64,000 nucleotides of DNA, from assembly GCA_029204225.1 (NCBI GenBank), contig CM055097.1, forward strand, positions 14,939,484 through 15,003,483, written 5' to 3'. This stretch comes from Diphasiastrum complanatum (lineage: Eukaryota > Streptophyta > Lycopodiopsida > Lycopodiales > Lycopodiaceae). The notes beneath the pieces were generated by a model. The model saw nothing but the letters and a program-made list of their open reading frames with translations. It made no database searches and was not told the DNA's origin. Every line of letters begins with the position of its first letter. Positions within the stretch are counted from its first letter, which is position 1. The position numbers and the translations under genes were made by a program. Shown piece after piece: positions 25,504-35,704 of the stretch.

Positions 25504-26004
25504 GTGGAACTGCGGTGGTGGCAATGGAGCCAATCTCAAGTGAAAGGGAGAAGGAATCTGATTGTTAGGGAACATATTGCGTACAAGAAGTCTACGCAAC
25601 GTTGTTGGAGGAAAGTGGAGAAAAACATTCTTGTTTCCACCATATGGGAGGTATTTAGATTAATGTTCATACAAATTAGTGTGACTTTAAATGAAAAGGA
25701 GTCAGGACAGGGCAATGCGACAATGTGGACCAGTTTAAAGCAAGGAAATTGGTCAGCAGTCCAAGAGTGCATTAGTAAATAGTAGGAGCCATTGGTCAAG
25801 ACACTTGAGCAGGTGTCAATGTTCCTTAAGGTTTTGCACTTTGTAAAGGCAAATGGAAGTATACTAGGAAGATGGGAAGAAGTCGTGGGAGCCTATCACG
25901 GAAGCTTCAAGTGGTCAATAGCCTTGGGTAAACATAGGTCCAAGAAATGCAAGAAGCTCGAAGGCCAATCCATTAGGCAGTCGCCGTCCACCTCTGATAA
26001 TTAA
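25504..26004 (+). pseudogene. Unrecognised frame, two stops, perhaps transposase-like
   Basis: One reading frame spans the region apart from two adjacent TAG codons (25780-25785). After them it reads EPLVKTLEQVSMFLKVLHFVKANGSILGR. The EPLVK...LKVLH...G pattern faintly resembles the 'PLVKVLRLVDGD' segment of plant hAT/DUF659 transposases. The first half has no motif I know. The evidence is weak. Confidence 0.2.
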
Positions 26005-26191
26005 TCCCGAGGGGGTGGGGTTGGTAGGGTGGGGAAATTTTTTTTTTATTGTTTCTGGGCATGTGGGAGCGACGGGGAGGAACCTGTATTTTCTTTTTTT
26101 TTTGAAAAAAAAAAAAATTTGCGCCCGGGGTGGACGCGCCCTGGGCGCGCCCACGTCCGGACACGCGTTCTTGCCCAACCCCCGCTTCCTT
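25980..26191 (-). mobile_element. Transposon terminus, AAGGAAGCGG type, facing left
   Basis: The end at 26191 reads AAGGAAGCGGGGG on the minus strand. It is followed by GC-rich subterminal motifs (GTCCGGACGTG, GGCGCGCCC), a poly-A/T stretch, 'aaaatacagg', and then 'ggattaattatca'. The same series occurs on the plus strand at 33834-34030. This is one end of a hAT-like non-autonomous or truncated element. The (GT)n/(TA)n tract begins just outside it. Confidence 0.6.
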
Positions 26192-26199
26192 AGATCTAT

Positions 26200-26209
26200 A
26201 TGTGTGTGC

Positions 26210-26242
<33 letters not shown>

Positions 26243-26298
26243 TGTATAAAATATATATATACATATATACACATAGATGTATATATGTATGTATGTAT
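26200..26298. repeat. GT/GC/TA microsatellite
   Basis: Alternating purine-pyrimidine tract: GTGTGCGTGCGCGCGCGC, then (GT)n, then TATATA and (TATG)n. It separates two transposon termini (26191 and 26299). Confidence 0.9.
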
Positions 26299-26390
26299 CA
26301 TAGTTCCAATGAACCGTGGACGGTTCACCACGGTTCTTGAAACCGTACGGTTCACAAAGTTTGGTTCCAAGAACCATGGTGAACATTAGG
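26299..26390 (+). mobile_element. Transposon terminus, CATAG type with ACGGTTC motifs
   Basis: Begins CATAGTTCC directly after the TA/TATG tract and carries inverted and direct copies of GAACCGTGG / ACGGTTCACC / GAACCATGG over about 75 bp, followed by a poly-T stretch. The CATAG start and subterminal array match copies A and B, but the motif is different (GGTTC instead of GGTACC). It may be the far end of the element whose transposase start is at 27399. Confidence 0.5.
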
Positions 26391-26439
26391 CATTAATTAA
26401 TTTTTTTCTTTTTTACTTCCATGAGCAAAAACAGTGAAA

Positions 26440-26690
26440 TGAGGTGAGTGCCATGAGTGCCCTAAACAGTGAGTGCCATGAGTGCTAAAAATATTGAGTG
26501 CCATGAGTGAGCTGTTGAAGTTCATCTGGGGAGAAACCGATCTCATCCTATAAGACATGGCAGTGTGTAGGTTTAGGGTTTAGGGTTTGGAGCATAAGTA
26601 ATTAGTAAGTTGTTGAAGTTCGTCCGGGGAGAAACCGATCTCATCCTATATGACATAGTAGTGTGTAGGTTTAGGGTTTAGGCTTAGAGA
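26440..26690 (-). repeat. Short tandem repeats and inverted copies of a 34.5 kb repeat
   Basis: Three copies of gagtgccatgagtg (26443-26512) precede two copies of 'ttgaagttc(a/g)tc(t/c)ggggagaaacc' (26514 and 26610). Each of these is followed by TTTAGGG-like telomeric units (26570-26590, 26666-26688). The second motif is the reverse complement of the array unit at 34541-35523. Confidence 0.7.
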
Positions 26691-26872
26691 GGTAGGATAG
26701 TAAACATCATTGGAAAAATTTATCCAAGAAAACAGCTTTGTATCCAGCACCTTTCTGAAAGCTCTTCAGCATCCTTGAACACAGTACGTTGGGTCTCAAC
26801 ATATTTCTCAACTTCAAGCCATTCTGCTTAGTCTAGCTCCGCTTTTTCTTGGTACTCCAAGACCTTCACTTC

Positions 26873-27394
26873 CTAGGCAGGAAAATCGACCGATTGGAAA
26901 TCAGTGGGTGTTGTCTCTGAAATCACCGGGCCGTGCAGATCTGACGGTGATGGTAGAGGCGTAGGTGTAGCAGTGGAGGCCGTGGATCCATGGGGAGTAC
27001 TGGCGGAGGCAGAGGCGGTGGCGGGGGCGGGGGCGGGGGCGGGGCTGGGTGCAGTGGCGGGTGCAGATGCGACGGTGGGGGCGGTGGCGCTGGGTGTACC
27101 AGTGGCAGGGTCGGTGGCAGTGGGTGCACCAATAGAAATAGAGTCTGCGGCATCTGTGGACGGCTCGTCGGGCTCAGCAGCTGTCTCAGAATATGTCTCC
27201 ATAATGCGAGCCCTCTCCACGGCGGGGATGACCATACAAATGCCAATCCCGTAGCGTCCCCCCGTGGGTCGGACTCGCAACCCCCCCAGATGTGCTCGAA
27301 CCCGAGAGCGTTCCCTGTGAACTGCTTTCGACAAAAAGGGCAACGCCACTTTTTGTCGGGCATGACCTCCACCTCATCCCAAATGGGACGAGCA

Positions 27395-27399
<5 letters not shown>
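26873..27399 (-). pseudogene. BED-finger N-terminus of a second hAT-like transposase
   Basis: Minus-strand ATG at 27399 opens MAARPIWDEVEVMPDKKWRC, followed by PFC and a GFEHIWGGC segment. The C-x2-C...H arrangement and the 'WDEV' lead match the BED start of copies A-C (LWDEVDIV...CRYC...H). One frameshift near 27260, in a run of six C/G bases, leads to VIPAVERARIMETYSE, which parallels 'VPDRQRLLDTYG' after the finger in copy B. The frame then enters a Pro/Ala/Thr-rich linker and ends at 26873. No DUF659 core follows. It is the truncated 5' part of a divergent relative whose terminus is probably 27907. Confidence 0.6.
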
Positions 27400-27456
<57 letters not shown>

Positions 27457-27574
27457 GCACACACACAGAAGCAAAGAAATCCAAGCTCTCTCCCGCCCTA
27501 AACCCTAAACCCCAAACCCAAGCACCCTTGAACCTAAATCCTAAACTCACACACACACACTGTGCACACACACG

Positions 27575-27624
<50 letters not shown>
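27400..27624. repeat. Two CT microsatellites with CA and telomere-like units
   Basis: (TC)n at 27400-27454 adjoins the ATG of the BED frame (5' untranslated on the minus strand). (CA)n follows, then CCCTAAACCCTAAACCCC at 27492-27512. (CT)n lies at 27579-27624. Confidence 0.9.
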
Positions 27625-27628
<4 letters not shown>

Positions 27629-27714
27629 CTCTATGCTCTCCCACACTCTCCCTCTTCTGCCCTCGGCCTGCTCTCGGGTTCTGCGGACTGTCCGCAGGGC
27701 CCGCAGATTTTTGC

Positions 27715-27907
27715 TTCTTTTTTTTTTTATAAAAAAAAACGCGTCCGGGGCCTGGACGTGTTCTAGGCCTCGGACGCGTCCGCGTCCGGACGCGTTCTCT
27801 CGACTCGTCCAGCCTTTTAAAAAAAAAAAATTAAAAAAAAAAGGACGCATCCGACCCCGCGTCCGGGTCCGGGCGTCAGACGCGGCCATTTTGGCCCGGA
27901 CCCTCAT
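27715..27907 (-). mobile_element. Transposon terminus with GGACGCGTCC array
   Basis: The outer end at 27907 reads ATGAGGGTCCGGGCC on the minus strand. Inside are several GGACGCGTCC / CCGCGTCCGG palindromic units separated by A/T runs. It is followed outward by (TA)n and then copy A. The same end type is at 33799. By position it is the transposase-side end of the BED-finger element at 26873-27399 (about 0.5 kb from its ATG; 0.37 kb in copy B). Confidence 0.6.
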
Positions 27908-27911
27908 GTCT

Positions 27912-27953
27912 GATATATATATATATATCTATATTATATATATATATATATAT
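27912..27953. repeat. (TA)n tract between two transposons
   Basis: TA dinucleotides with two interruptions, between the GGACGCGTCC-type terminus (ending 27907) and copy A (starting 27954). Confidence 0.95.
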
Positions 27954-28313
27954 CATAGATCCAACAGTACCAGGATCCGCGGATCCTGGTACCGCGGATC
28001 CATACTGATCCGCGATACCACAATATTTAATATTTTTTAATATTTAATATATTAATATTTTTTTTACCCTAATCCCCCCCCCCTCGCTTCATCTCTCTCC
28101 CTGCCCATCGCGCTGCTGTCCGCGCCCTCTTCTTGTTGTCTGCGCCCTCTCTACTGTCCGCACACTTCTCGCCATCACACTGTATTTGCGTTGCACATAT
28201 CGCTTCCGCCCCTGCTACTGCTACTTCGGCCATTGCTATGGATTTTCCAGCTTTCCGCCACCTATCGCACTCACCATCATCTCTGACTTTTTGCCCCAAT
28301 TCCCTCTACAAAA

Positions 28314-31300
28314 ATGGCACATTCCAACCTTGCCGATCTGTGGGGCGAGGTGGACATTGTCAGGCGGGTTCCCGACAAGTCCAACAAGTCCAGTGCAAAG
28401 ATCGTGCGCTGTCGATATTGGTTGGTTGAGTGCAGTGCCACCCTCACTCGCCTTAAAGCCACCTACTCGGCGCACGCGCCAAAAATGGTGGCACACTGAA
28501 TGCTGCCCCCTGAGCCAGCATGTCCGTTCCCGTCAGGCAGCGACTTCTGGACACCTACGGGCCACGTCTTGTGGCATGGGAGAACACCATTTCGGAGGGT
28601 GTTCTCCGGTTTTGCACCAAGCCTTACGTGGTTGACCCCAAGTTGCTACCTGCTTGGCTGGCACGCACGAGGAGAGGGAGTGCATCCTTGTCCAATCCCT
28701 TTGTCTCTCACCCCCCTCAGACAGTTCCGCCAGACGCACCCCCATCTGCACCCATTCCGGTGGATCTCGTCCCATCTCGTCCGCCAGTTGCCACTGCGGT
28801 TCCACCACCACCTACTCTTGCTCGCACTCCCCCAGTTTACAACTTTCTCATGGACTCTCCACAGCCCGAGCAGGAGGCACCCCATTCCCGTCACGTTTGG
28901 TGCACCATGCTGGAGGTCCGCTACCCGTCGCCCAGCTGGGAGAGTTCTTAGGCAGCAGAGCATTCGCGGCGCGCATCAGCCGCACATGGACAGAGAGGCT
29001 ACACAGGCCGTGGCCAGTCTGATTTATGAGCTGAACCTTCCATTTGCCATCACCGACTCTGAGCCCTTCAGAAGGGCCTTCCGCCTTGCACAGTCTGTCA
29101 GCCCTAGCTGGAGAGTCCCTAGTTCAGAGGTTGTCCGCACACACATGCTGAGGGATAGGGTCGAGTCCTTGTCTAGAGAGATGGAGCCTCTGCGTCGCCA
29201 CTGGGCCACTTACGGTTGCAGCATCATGTCCGATGGCTGGACTGATGTCAGGAGGAGGCCGATCCTCAACATACTGGTCTCCAGCTGCATGGGCACACAG
29301 TTTTTGAGGGCCGTGGATTGTAGCAGGGGGGGGAGAGTCATATCTGCAGAGTTCATGTTTGATGTCATCAGGTCTTCCATCCTGTCCATAGGCGCACAGC
29401 ATGTCGTCACAGTGGTGACGGACAATGCCACGAACTGCATTCAGATGCGTATACTGCTAGAGGCCGAGTTCCCTCACATTGTTGATACCCCTTGTGCAGC
29501 GCACGGCATAGACCTTCTGATGGGGGACATAGGTGCACTTCCCTGGGTTAGAGCCATCGTCCGTGAGGCCTGGTGACTTTTGTCACCAGGAAGAGGCGTG
29601 TTCTTGCCATGTTGCGGGTGTTCAGCCATCTGGACCTCCGTAAGCCAACCCCCACACGCTTTGCATTCGACTTGGTGGTCATCGACTGTTTGATCAAGTG
29701 TAGGGCGCAGCTTCTACAGATGGTTGTCAGTGATCTTTGGCGTGCCAGTACGTTTCAGCACACTGAGGATGGGGAGCACTTTTCTTCCAAGGTGAGGGGA
29801 GACCAGTTCTGGAGGGATGCACAGACATTGTCAGGACTGCTTCGACCACTCTACATTGTGCTCCGCATGGCTGACAGCGAGGGGTCGACACTTGGACTGG
29901 TATATGAGCTCATGGACTGGATTGGACAGTTCCTGCAGCTGCCCATCTTGCAGCCACAGAGGTAAGCAGTATAGTAATGTGATTGGCCTTTATCTTTTCA
30001 GTAATTGCTAGTTTGTTTTTCTATCAATGTTAAGTTTTTTTGTAATGCCCTAAACCACATGCCTCTCACCTGCAGGATGACCGAGCTGTAGTTCATCTGG
30101 GAGACGCGGTGGAACTACTTCCACAGGAGTATCCACAGCGTTGCACACATAATCATCCCCTCTTCCTCTCTCCGACACAGATCGCAGACAGGGAGCTCGA
30201 GGCCGATTGGCTTCAGTACATTCACAGGGTGGGTCCACACATAGGTTTGGATCCTATCAGGCTCATGGAGGAGCTCGCTGCATTTCGTTTCGGCATGGGC
30301 ACGTTCGGCCACCCGGCTGCTCAGGATCCAGAAAGGAGGCAGCTTCCCATTACCTGGTGGACCATGTTCGGTAGCACCTATCCATCCATACAACGTCTTG
30401 CACTGCATATCCTTTCTCAGGTATGCATTTCATTTCATCATCCATTGCTGTGTTTCGTTGACCTTCCAACCGTGCACATGTGCTGAAGCATTTCATTGCA
30501 AGTACCACAGGACTGCGCTGCCTCCGTGTGTGAGCGTAATTGGAGCACATGGGCACTCATTCACACGAGGAGAAGAAACCGGTTGTCAGTGAGTCAGTTG
30601 GAGCGGTTGGTGTTCTGTAGCACCAACGCACGTCTCGCCAGGAGACTTCCAACCATTACGAGCGCATTGCAGGTGATAAGCTATTCTCCCATAGCATGTT
30701 GGTTGACTCCTAGTACATTGGTTTCATTTCTTGATAAAGTTGTCTCTCTGACATGTAAATTTTAAACCTTGCAGACGAAGATATATGATTTGGAGCGCCA
30801 GGTTGACTTGCCTACGGACAGCACCCATCCCATGCCTGCAGATGACCTGGGCACACAGTTGATGGCAGAGAGAGAGAGAGGGAGCTTGTCGAGATGAGAG
30901 AGAGAGAGAGAGCTTGGGCTTGAGCACAGAGAGCCTCCATTGTACGAGGCAGATGAGCCAGTGTCAGAGGATGATCAGGATGAGGATGAGCCCATTCGGG
31001 TTGTGTTCGCCAGATCAGAGCTAGATGAGGCATATGATACAGGTGTTGGGCACACGCCTAGAGCAGTCACAGGTGCATCACGTGGTAGAGGTGGGACACA
31101 TGCCACTAATTATACAGGGAGACGGGCAGGGCACACAGGGGGGCCATTGGCATACCTTCTTATGTTGATATGATGGAGGCGGCTCTTGATAGGGGGCAGA
31201 GTGATTTGGGTTTACCTTCCACAGCTGCTTGGATGCGTGCATCACAGAGCTATAGGCATTTCTATGACAGCACACCAGAGGAGTCACCAGAAGACTTTGA

Positions 31301-31700
31301 TTGTACCGACTGGGAGGCGATGCAGGGTCTGCATGGTGCACAGGATGAGGCATGGGATGAGGCACAAGATGATCCAGAGGATGGTGCACATGATGAGTCC
31401 CAGAGCCCAGAGCATTTGTATTCGGATGTCCAGTTGGACAACTTGATTGCAGAGTTGGATTCAGAGGCCCAGCAGATGTCGAGCGTCAGGGCGCCCCCAT
31501 CCTCTCTAGCCAGCATGCCCTACACAGAGTCTCAGCCAGAGCAGCTACACGAGGTGCCTACAGTTCCTCAGAGGGTGTACGTGCGCCGCACAGCCCCTCC
31601 AGTGCCACTGATGTCGTTGAGGCCAGCAGCCCCTCCCGTGGCTCCTTCAGTGGCTCCTCCAGTGCCCAGGTTTTCTCCTACAGCGCCCACATCCACATAG
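28314..31700 (+). pseudogene. hAT-like transposase of copy A, four exons, broken
   Basis: The exon plan follows copy B: 28314-29961, 30076-30420, 30511-30672 and 30775-31700, with GT..AG borders at each. Exon 1 starts MAHSNLADLWGEVD. The second zinc-binding Cys of the BED finger is Trp (CRYW). About 100 codons of the Pro-rich linker are missing near 28870. The DUF659 core (IMSDGWTD, VVTDNATNC) is readable. A 7 bp deletion at 29571 shifts the frame. Exon 2 has TAG near its start. Exon 3 carries CERNWSTWALIHT. Exon 4 is frameshifted in an AG run and ends at 31700 by a deletion that removes the AT-hooks. Confidence 0.8.
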
Positions 31701-31870
31701 CCACATACGGCTGGGGTTGTTCTTTACATTGTGTTTAACACCAAAGGTTGCCTCATCTATGCCGAAAACTACATAACAACAGCCAGCCACATACGGCTGT
31801 ATCCTATCCATTCTAAACATTTCTACGGATCCTCCACAGACTCCTCGCCCTCGTCAGGTGCATTGTTTTG

Positions 31871-32188
31871 TCACTCTCGCTCTGCCTCCCGGTTAGCCCG
31901 AGCTGCCTCCTGGTTAGCCCGACAGCGCGCAGCTCTTTCCCTGACCATGATGAGCTGCCGTCGTGTGAAGTTCATTCCGATCTGCTCATCCAAATCCAGC
32001 TCGGCAGCGGGGGCGGAGGGCACAACGGGGGCTCGGTGCTCCGGCTCCGGATTTCTCTGTCGAGCCTGTCGCAGCATCTCTGCAATCTCTGCCTCTTGCT
32101 TCCGATGCCTTTCGTTGTGCCTTCGGACATCTTCCTCGAGCTTCCTCTTGGCTTCGCCCTCAGGCCTTGGTGGTATGCGCTCTGCCAT
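31871..32188 (-). pseudogene. Small opposite-strand gene of copy A
   Basis: From ATG 32188: MAERIPPRPEGEAKRKLEED, 105 residues, about 80 percent like the 121-residue frame in copy B. A CGA-to-TGA change ends it 15 codons early. The homologous acidic tail (DEGEESVED) is still readable beyond the stop. Conservation in frame but not in the flanking non-coding DNA supports a real protein. Charged helical ends, a Pro-rich middle, no catalytic motif. It lies tail to tail with the transposase, as in copy B. Confidence 0.65.
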
Positions 32189-32685
32189 CTCACAACCCCC
32201 TGTTTCTCGAACTGGCTCTCACTGGCTCTCACAGCTTCTCACAATGCCTCTCAGAATGCCTCTCACAACCTCTCTCTCACAGCCTCTCACTAGCTCTCAC
32301 AGCCTCGTGAGTGCCGATTTAACCCCACAGCCTGTTCCCCGATGTGCAATTGTTGAGGATCTCTCCATGTGCCCTTTTACCTGTCCCCATTTGTTGCTCC
32401 CCCACGTGCTGCACTCCCACACTGCCCATGTGCTACTATACATGCCCCATGTATTGCTCCCCCACATGTTGCACTCCCATTGACCCCAAGGTCTGCTCCC
32501 CCACAGTGCCCCCTGTACAGTCCCTCTGTACAGTCCCCCCTTTTTTCTAAACCCCCCTTTTTTCTAAACCCTGACACTTTTTTTTTCAAAATTTTTTACC
32601 CTAAATTACCCCAGTAAAAGGGGTTTTTAATTAAAAAATAAAAATAAGACCGGCGGTACCATAATGGTGGTACCATGGGGTACTA

Positions 32686-32687
<2 letters not shown>

Positions 32688-32739
<52 letters not shown>
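32688..32739. repeat. (TA)n tract between copy A and derivative D
   Basis: Twenty-six TA units exactly between the CTATG end of copy A and the CATAG start of the next element. Confidence 0.97.
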
Positions 32740-32741
<2 letters not shown>

Positions 32742-33471
32742 TAGTGGCATGTGGTACCGCCATTATGGTACCGCGGTACCATAATGGTGGTACCGCCATT
32801 ATGGTGCCGCCCAAAAATCCGCGGTACCAGGGCGGCACCATTTTTTAATTTTTTTTTTTTTTTAAAAATTTAGTGGGCAATATGGGTATCAGCTTGAAGC
32901 TCTTGACGAGAGCAGTGCATTTATGCAGGTTGCCGATGCTTTCAGCTACAAATTGTGTTAGACAACTAGATAATGCACCTCTTATGAGATGGCTAGATTA
33001 CAGTTTCTATATAGCAGCAAGTCTTGGGGGGTTCGGGGGGCGTTAGCCCCCTGAGAAACGGGGGGTTCGGGGGGCAGTAGCCCCCTGGCAGGGAGTTTGG
33101 GGGGCAGAGCCCCCCAACGGCGGGGTCCAGGGGCTGACTTTAAACCCTGGCCCCGACGGTACGACCTCTTCGTGATTTGGGTTTTGACTCCCTGAGCGAA
33201 AACACACTTTTTGGTGTTTTGCATCCCCTTGGTCCTTTGGCTGTTCGCTCTCGTCAGAACCGGCAACCTGTATAAATGCACTGCTCTTGTCAACAGCTTC
33301 AAGCTAATACCCATATTGCCCACTTAATCTTATTTTATTTTTTTAAAAATTAAAAAAAATATTAAAAAAAAAATATTATATATTATGGTACCGCAGATCA
33401 GTATGGATCCGCGGTACCAGTATGGATCCGCGGTACTAGGATCCGCGGATCCTGGTACCGCTGGATCTATG
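32740..33471 (+). mobile_element. Deletion derivative D of the hAT-like family
   Basis: The left end CATAGTGGCATG with GGTACCGCC units corresponds to the small-gene end of copy B. The right end (minus strand CATAGATCCAGCGG from 33471) with GGATCCGCGG units corresponds to the transposase end of copy A. Nothing coding lies between. Without the 451 bp insertion at 32873-33323 the element is about 280 bp, i.e. little more than its two ends. It would depend on a transposase supplied by another copy. Confidence 0.75.
32873..33323. mobile_element. 451 bp MITE, TTA target duplication
   Basis: Terminal inverted repeats start GTGGGCAATATGGGTAT and continue imperfectly for about 70 bp (agcttgaagctcttgacgag, gcaggttgcc). 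TTA flanks both sides (32870-32872, 33324-33326). A 3 bp TTA duplication suggests the PIF/Harbinger superfamily, but the inverted repeat does not match the commonest Harbinger ends that I know. Inside, 33027-33116 holds three copies of a G-rich unit (gggggttcggggggcagtag ccccct). No coding capacity. Confidence 0.75.
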
Positions 33472-33492
33472 ATATATATATATATATATATA

Positions 33493-33799
33493 AGGAAGCG
33501 GATGGCGGACATGAACGCGCGTTCGCATCCGCATCCGGACGCGCCAAGGGTCCGTCTGCGTCCGGTTTTTGTTTTTGTTTTTTTTTTTTAATTTTTTTAA
33601 AAAAAATTTAGACTTAAAAAAAAAATTTAAAAATATGGCGTCAGGCCCCCCCGGACGAGTCAGTTTTTTTTTTTAAATTTAGTCAAAAAAAAAAAAAAAA
33701 ATTGATGCGTCCGACCCCGCGTCCGGGGGTCGGACGCTTCCGGACGCCGAACGCGGACGCACGGACGGTGGACGCAGGCATTCCGGCCCGGACCCTCAT
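33493..33799 (+). mobile_element. 307 bp non-autonomous element, GGACGCGTCC family
   Basis: Ends AAGGAAGCGGATGG (33493) and, on the minus strand, ATGAGGGTCCGGGCC (33799). (TA)n lies on both sides. The interior is poly-A/T with GGACGC arrays at both ends. It combines the two end types seen separately at 26191/33834 and 27907, so it defines the two ends of this family. Confidence 0.65.
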
Positions 33800-33833
33800 C
33801 CATGAAATTTATTATATATATATATATATATTT

Positions 33834-34030
33834 AAGGAAGCGGACGGTGGACGCGGACGCGCGGACGCATCCGCGTCCCTGTCCGGACGCGTCCAATTTT
33901 TTGAAAAAAAAAAATACAGGCACCTGCTTACGCTGTCTTCCATCCCAAAAGCAAAATAAAAGCAATTTATGGCCCCAATTTTTCCCCCGGAATTAATTAT
34001 CAAAGGATGTCTGGCACCGATCTGCCCCCT
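33834..34030 (+). mobile_element. Transposon terminus, AAGGAAGCGG type, facing right
   Basis: Starts AAGGAAGCGGACGG after (TA)n (33811-33830), with a GGACGCGTCC-like array, then 'aaaatacagg' and 'ggaattaattatca'. It is homologous to 26191-25980 in inverted orientation. The rest of the element is not recognisable. Confidence 0.6.
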
Positions 34031-34293
34031 CCTGTTAAAAAAAAGGAAACGGTACCAAAAAAATTTGCAACAGACCTAACCACTACCCATGCCTCCTCCC
34101 ATAACTGAGATATTACCAAACAACGACGAGTAATGAGCAGTTCATAAATTATTATGAACCTTCATTGGGAACTAAGCTCCAAAAAAGCGGCAAAGAAAGA
34201 TCTGAAAGTGGTTTTGAGTGAAGATGATGGTTTGTATGGCAAACATATTACTGATTTGGGGTTTAGGGTGCATCAGTGACTGTCTCAAAGAAG

Positions 34294-34527
34294 TGAATGC
34301 TCACCAAAGGATTTGGGAGAGGTGAACGCTCACCAGAGGATTTGGGAGAGGTGAACGCTCACCAGAAGGATTTGGGAGAGGTGAATGCTCACCAGAAGAG
34401 TGACAAGCTCTCAGGACCAGAAGGGTCTGGGGGAAATGCTCACCAGAGGATTTGGGAGAGGTGAACGCTCACCAGAAGAGTGACAAGCTCTCAGGACCAG
34501 AAGTCTCCGAGGGAAGAGTGACAAGCT
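34294..34527. repeat. Tandem repeat, 29-30 bp unit
   Basis: Four full copies of 'gctcaccagaggatttggga gaggtgaac' type, alternating with a second unit (agagtgacaagctctcagg, three copies). Non-coding by stop content. Not a CRISPR array: the units are contiguous and have no unique spacers. Confidence 0.85.
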
Positions 34528-34540
34528 CTCAAGACAGGAA

Positions 34541-35704
34541 ACCAGAAGACCTACACACTACTATGTCTTATATGATGAGATCAGTTTCCCCCCCGATGAA
34601 CTTCAACAGCTTACTAGTTATCTATGCAAAACTGTGTCATTCACTACAGAAAACCACAAGACCTACACACTACTGTTTCTTGGTTGATGAGATCGGTTTC
34701 TCCCCGGATGAACTTCAACAGCTTACTAATTACGTATGGCACTACTTCAACACGCTACAACACACGGTCGAAATTTTGCGTACCAACACGGGGGCTCCGA
34801 AACATCTCCCAGTTTTCTGGTCCCGACCGGACAAAGTGTCCCGGGAGCCCTATTTAACGTCGAACTTCGGACGGACGTTGCGGGCTGACTGTCGGTCGTT
34901 TCCTCGTCATGTCTGTTCCCGTAGGTTCCTATCGAGGTTGTCCACTGGTCGAAACAGACAGCACCTGAAACGGATCCCGTTTGGAAAAACGGGGCCGTCG
35001 GACGGAAAGCTGCAAAACTAGTCCATTTCGCTTGACCTAAATGCGTTTCTCTCCAGTCGAAGGGCCATTTTGACCGAACGATACCTGAATCGAGCCAGGA
35101 TCGATCCCTTGGGTTTGTATCGGGATCACGAACTTGTGGACTGTGTTCCTGGACCATTAATGCATTCTACACAGTACCATGGCCTATGTGATGAGATAGA
35201 TTTTGGGTGAATGGACACCAAAAGAGTGAATGGTCAACAGAACTATGCCATTCACTACAGGGAACCACAGGACCGACCATCCTGCAAGAAGTATTGCTAT
35301 CTCTGTCAGCACAAGCCTGCACAGTACTATGTCTTATATGATGTGCCCCCCCCCCGGATGAACTTCAGCAGCTTACTAATTACTTATGCAAAACTGTTTC
35401 ATTCACTACAGGGAACCACGAGACCTACACAGTACTATGTCTTATATGATGTGATCGGTTTCCCCCCGGATGAACTTCAACAGCTTACTAATTACTTATG
35501 CAAAACTGTTTCATTCACTACAGGCCGTTCGTCCGTTCCTCATCCTGTCTGCTCCCACAGGTTCCTGGCGAGATTGTCCGTTGGCTGAAACCGACGGCAC
35601 CCGAAACGGATCCTGTTTGGAGAAACTAGGCCGTCGGACAGAGAGCTGCAAAACTAGTCCATTTTGACCGAACGACACCCGAATCGAGCCAGGCTCGATC
35701 CCTC
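34541..35704 (+). repeat. Composite tandem duplication, about 0.55-0.6 kb unit
   Basis: Unit 1 (about 34541-35113) and unit 2 (about 35165-35704) each contain two copies of a roughly 113 bp repeat (actactatgtcttatatgat ... cattcactacag). These are followed by a 180-220 bp segment (tgtccgt...cgaaacggatcc...gagccagg.tcgatcc). The 113 bp repeat also occurs inverted at 26514-26668. The hAT-like fragment G begins exactly at the end of unit 2. Confidence 0.75.

Larger units (their letters stand above)
27954..32687 (+). mobile_element. hAT-like two-gene transposon, copy A (decayed)
   Basis: The left end CATAGATCC (27954) and right end (minus strand CATAGTACCCC from 32687) lie against (TA)n. The left subterminal region holds GGATCCGCGGATCC palindromes. 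The right holds GGTACC units. Inside are a plus-strand transposase in four exons (28314-31700) and an opposite-strand small gene (32188-31871), placed tail to tail. Both are broken. The AT-hook part of exon 4 is deleted. Target duplications cannot be read inside TA repeats. Confidence 0.8.

Noticed and set aside
26990-27508. Gly/Cys-rich plus-strand protein
   Set aside because: It is antisense to the BED-finger frame and its Ala/Pro-rich linker. The composition comes from G-rich DNA.
28186-28635. Overlapping plus-strand frames at the start of copy A
   Set aside because: They are shadows of the frameshifted transposase exon 1. The frame matching copy B is 28314 onward.
31731-32483. 250-residue plus-strand open frame
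   Set aside because: It is antisense to the small gene of copy A. The minus-strand frame has a homologue in copy B, this one has none.
34294-34527. CRISPR-like array
   Set aside because: Units are contiguous without unique spacers, and the context is a plant nuclear genome.
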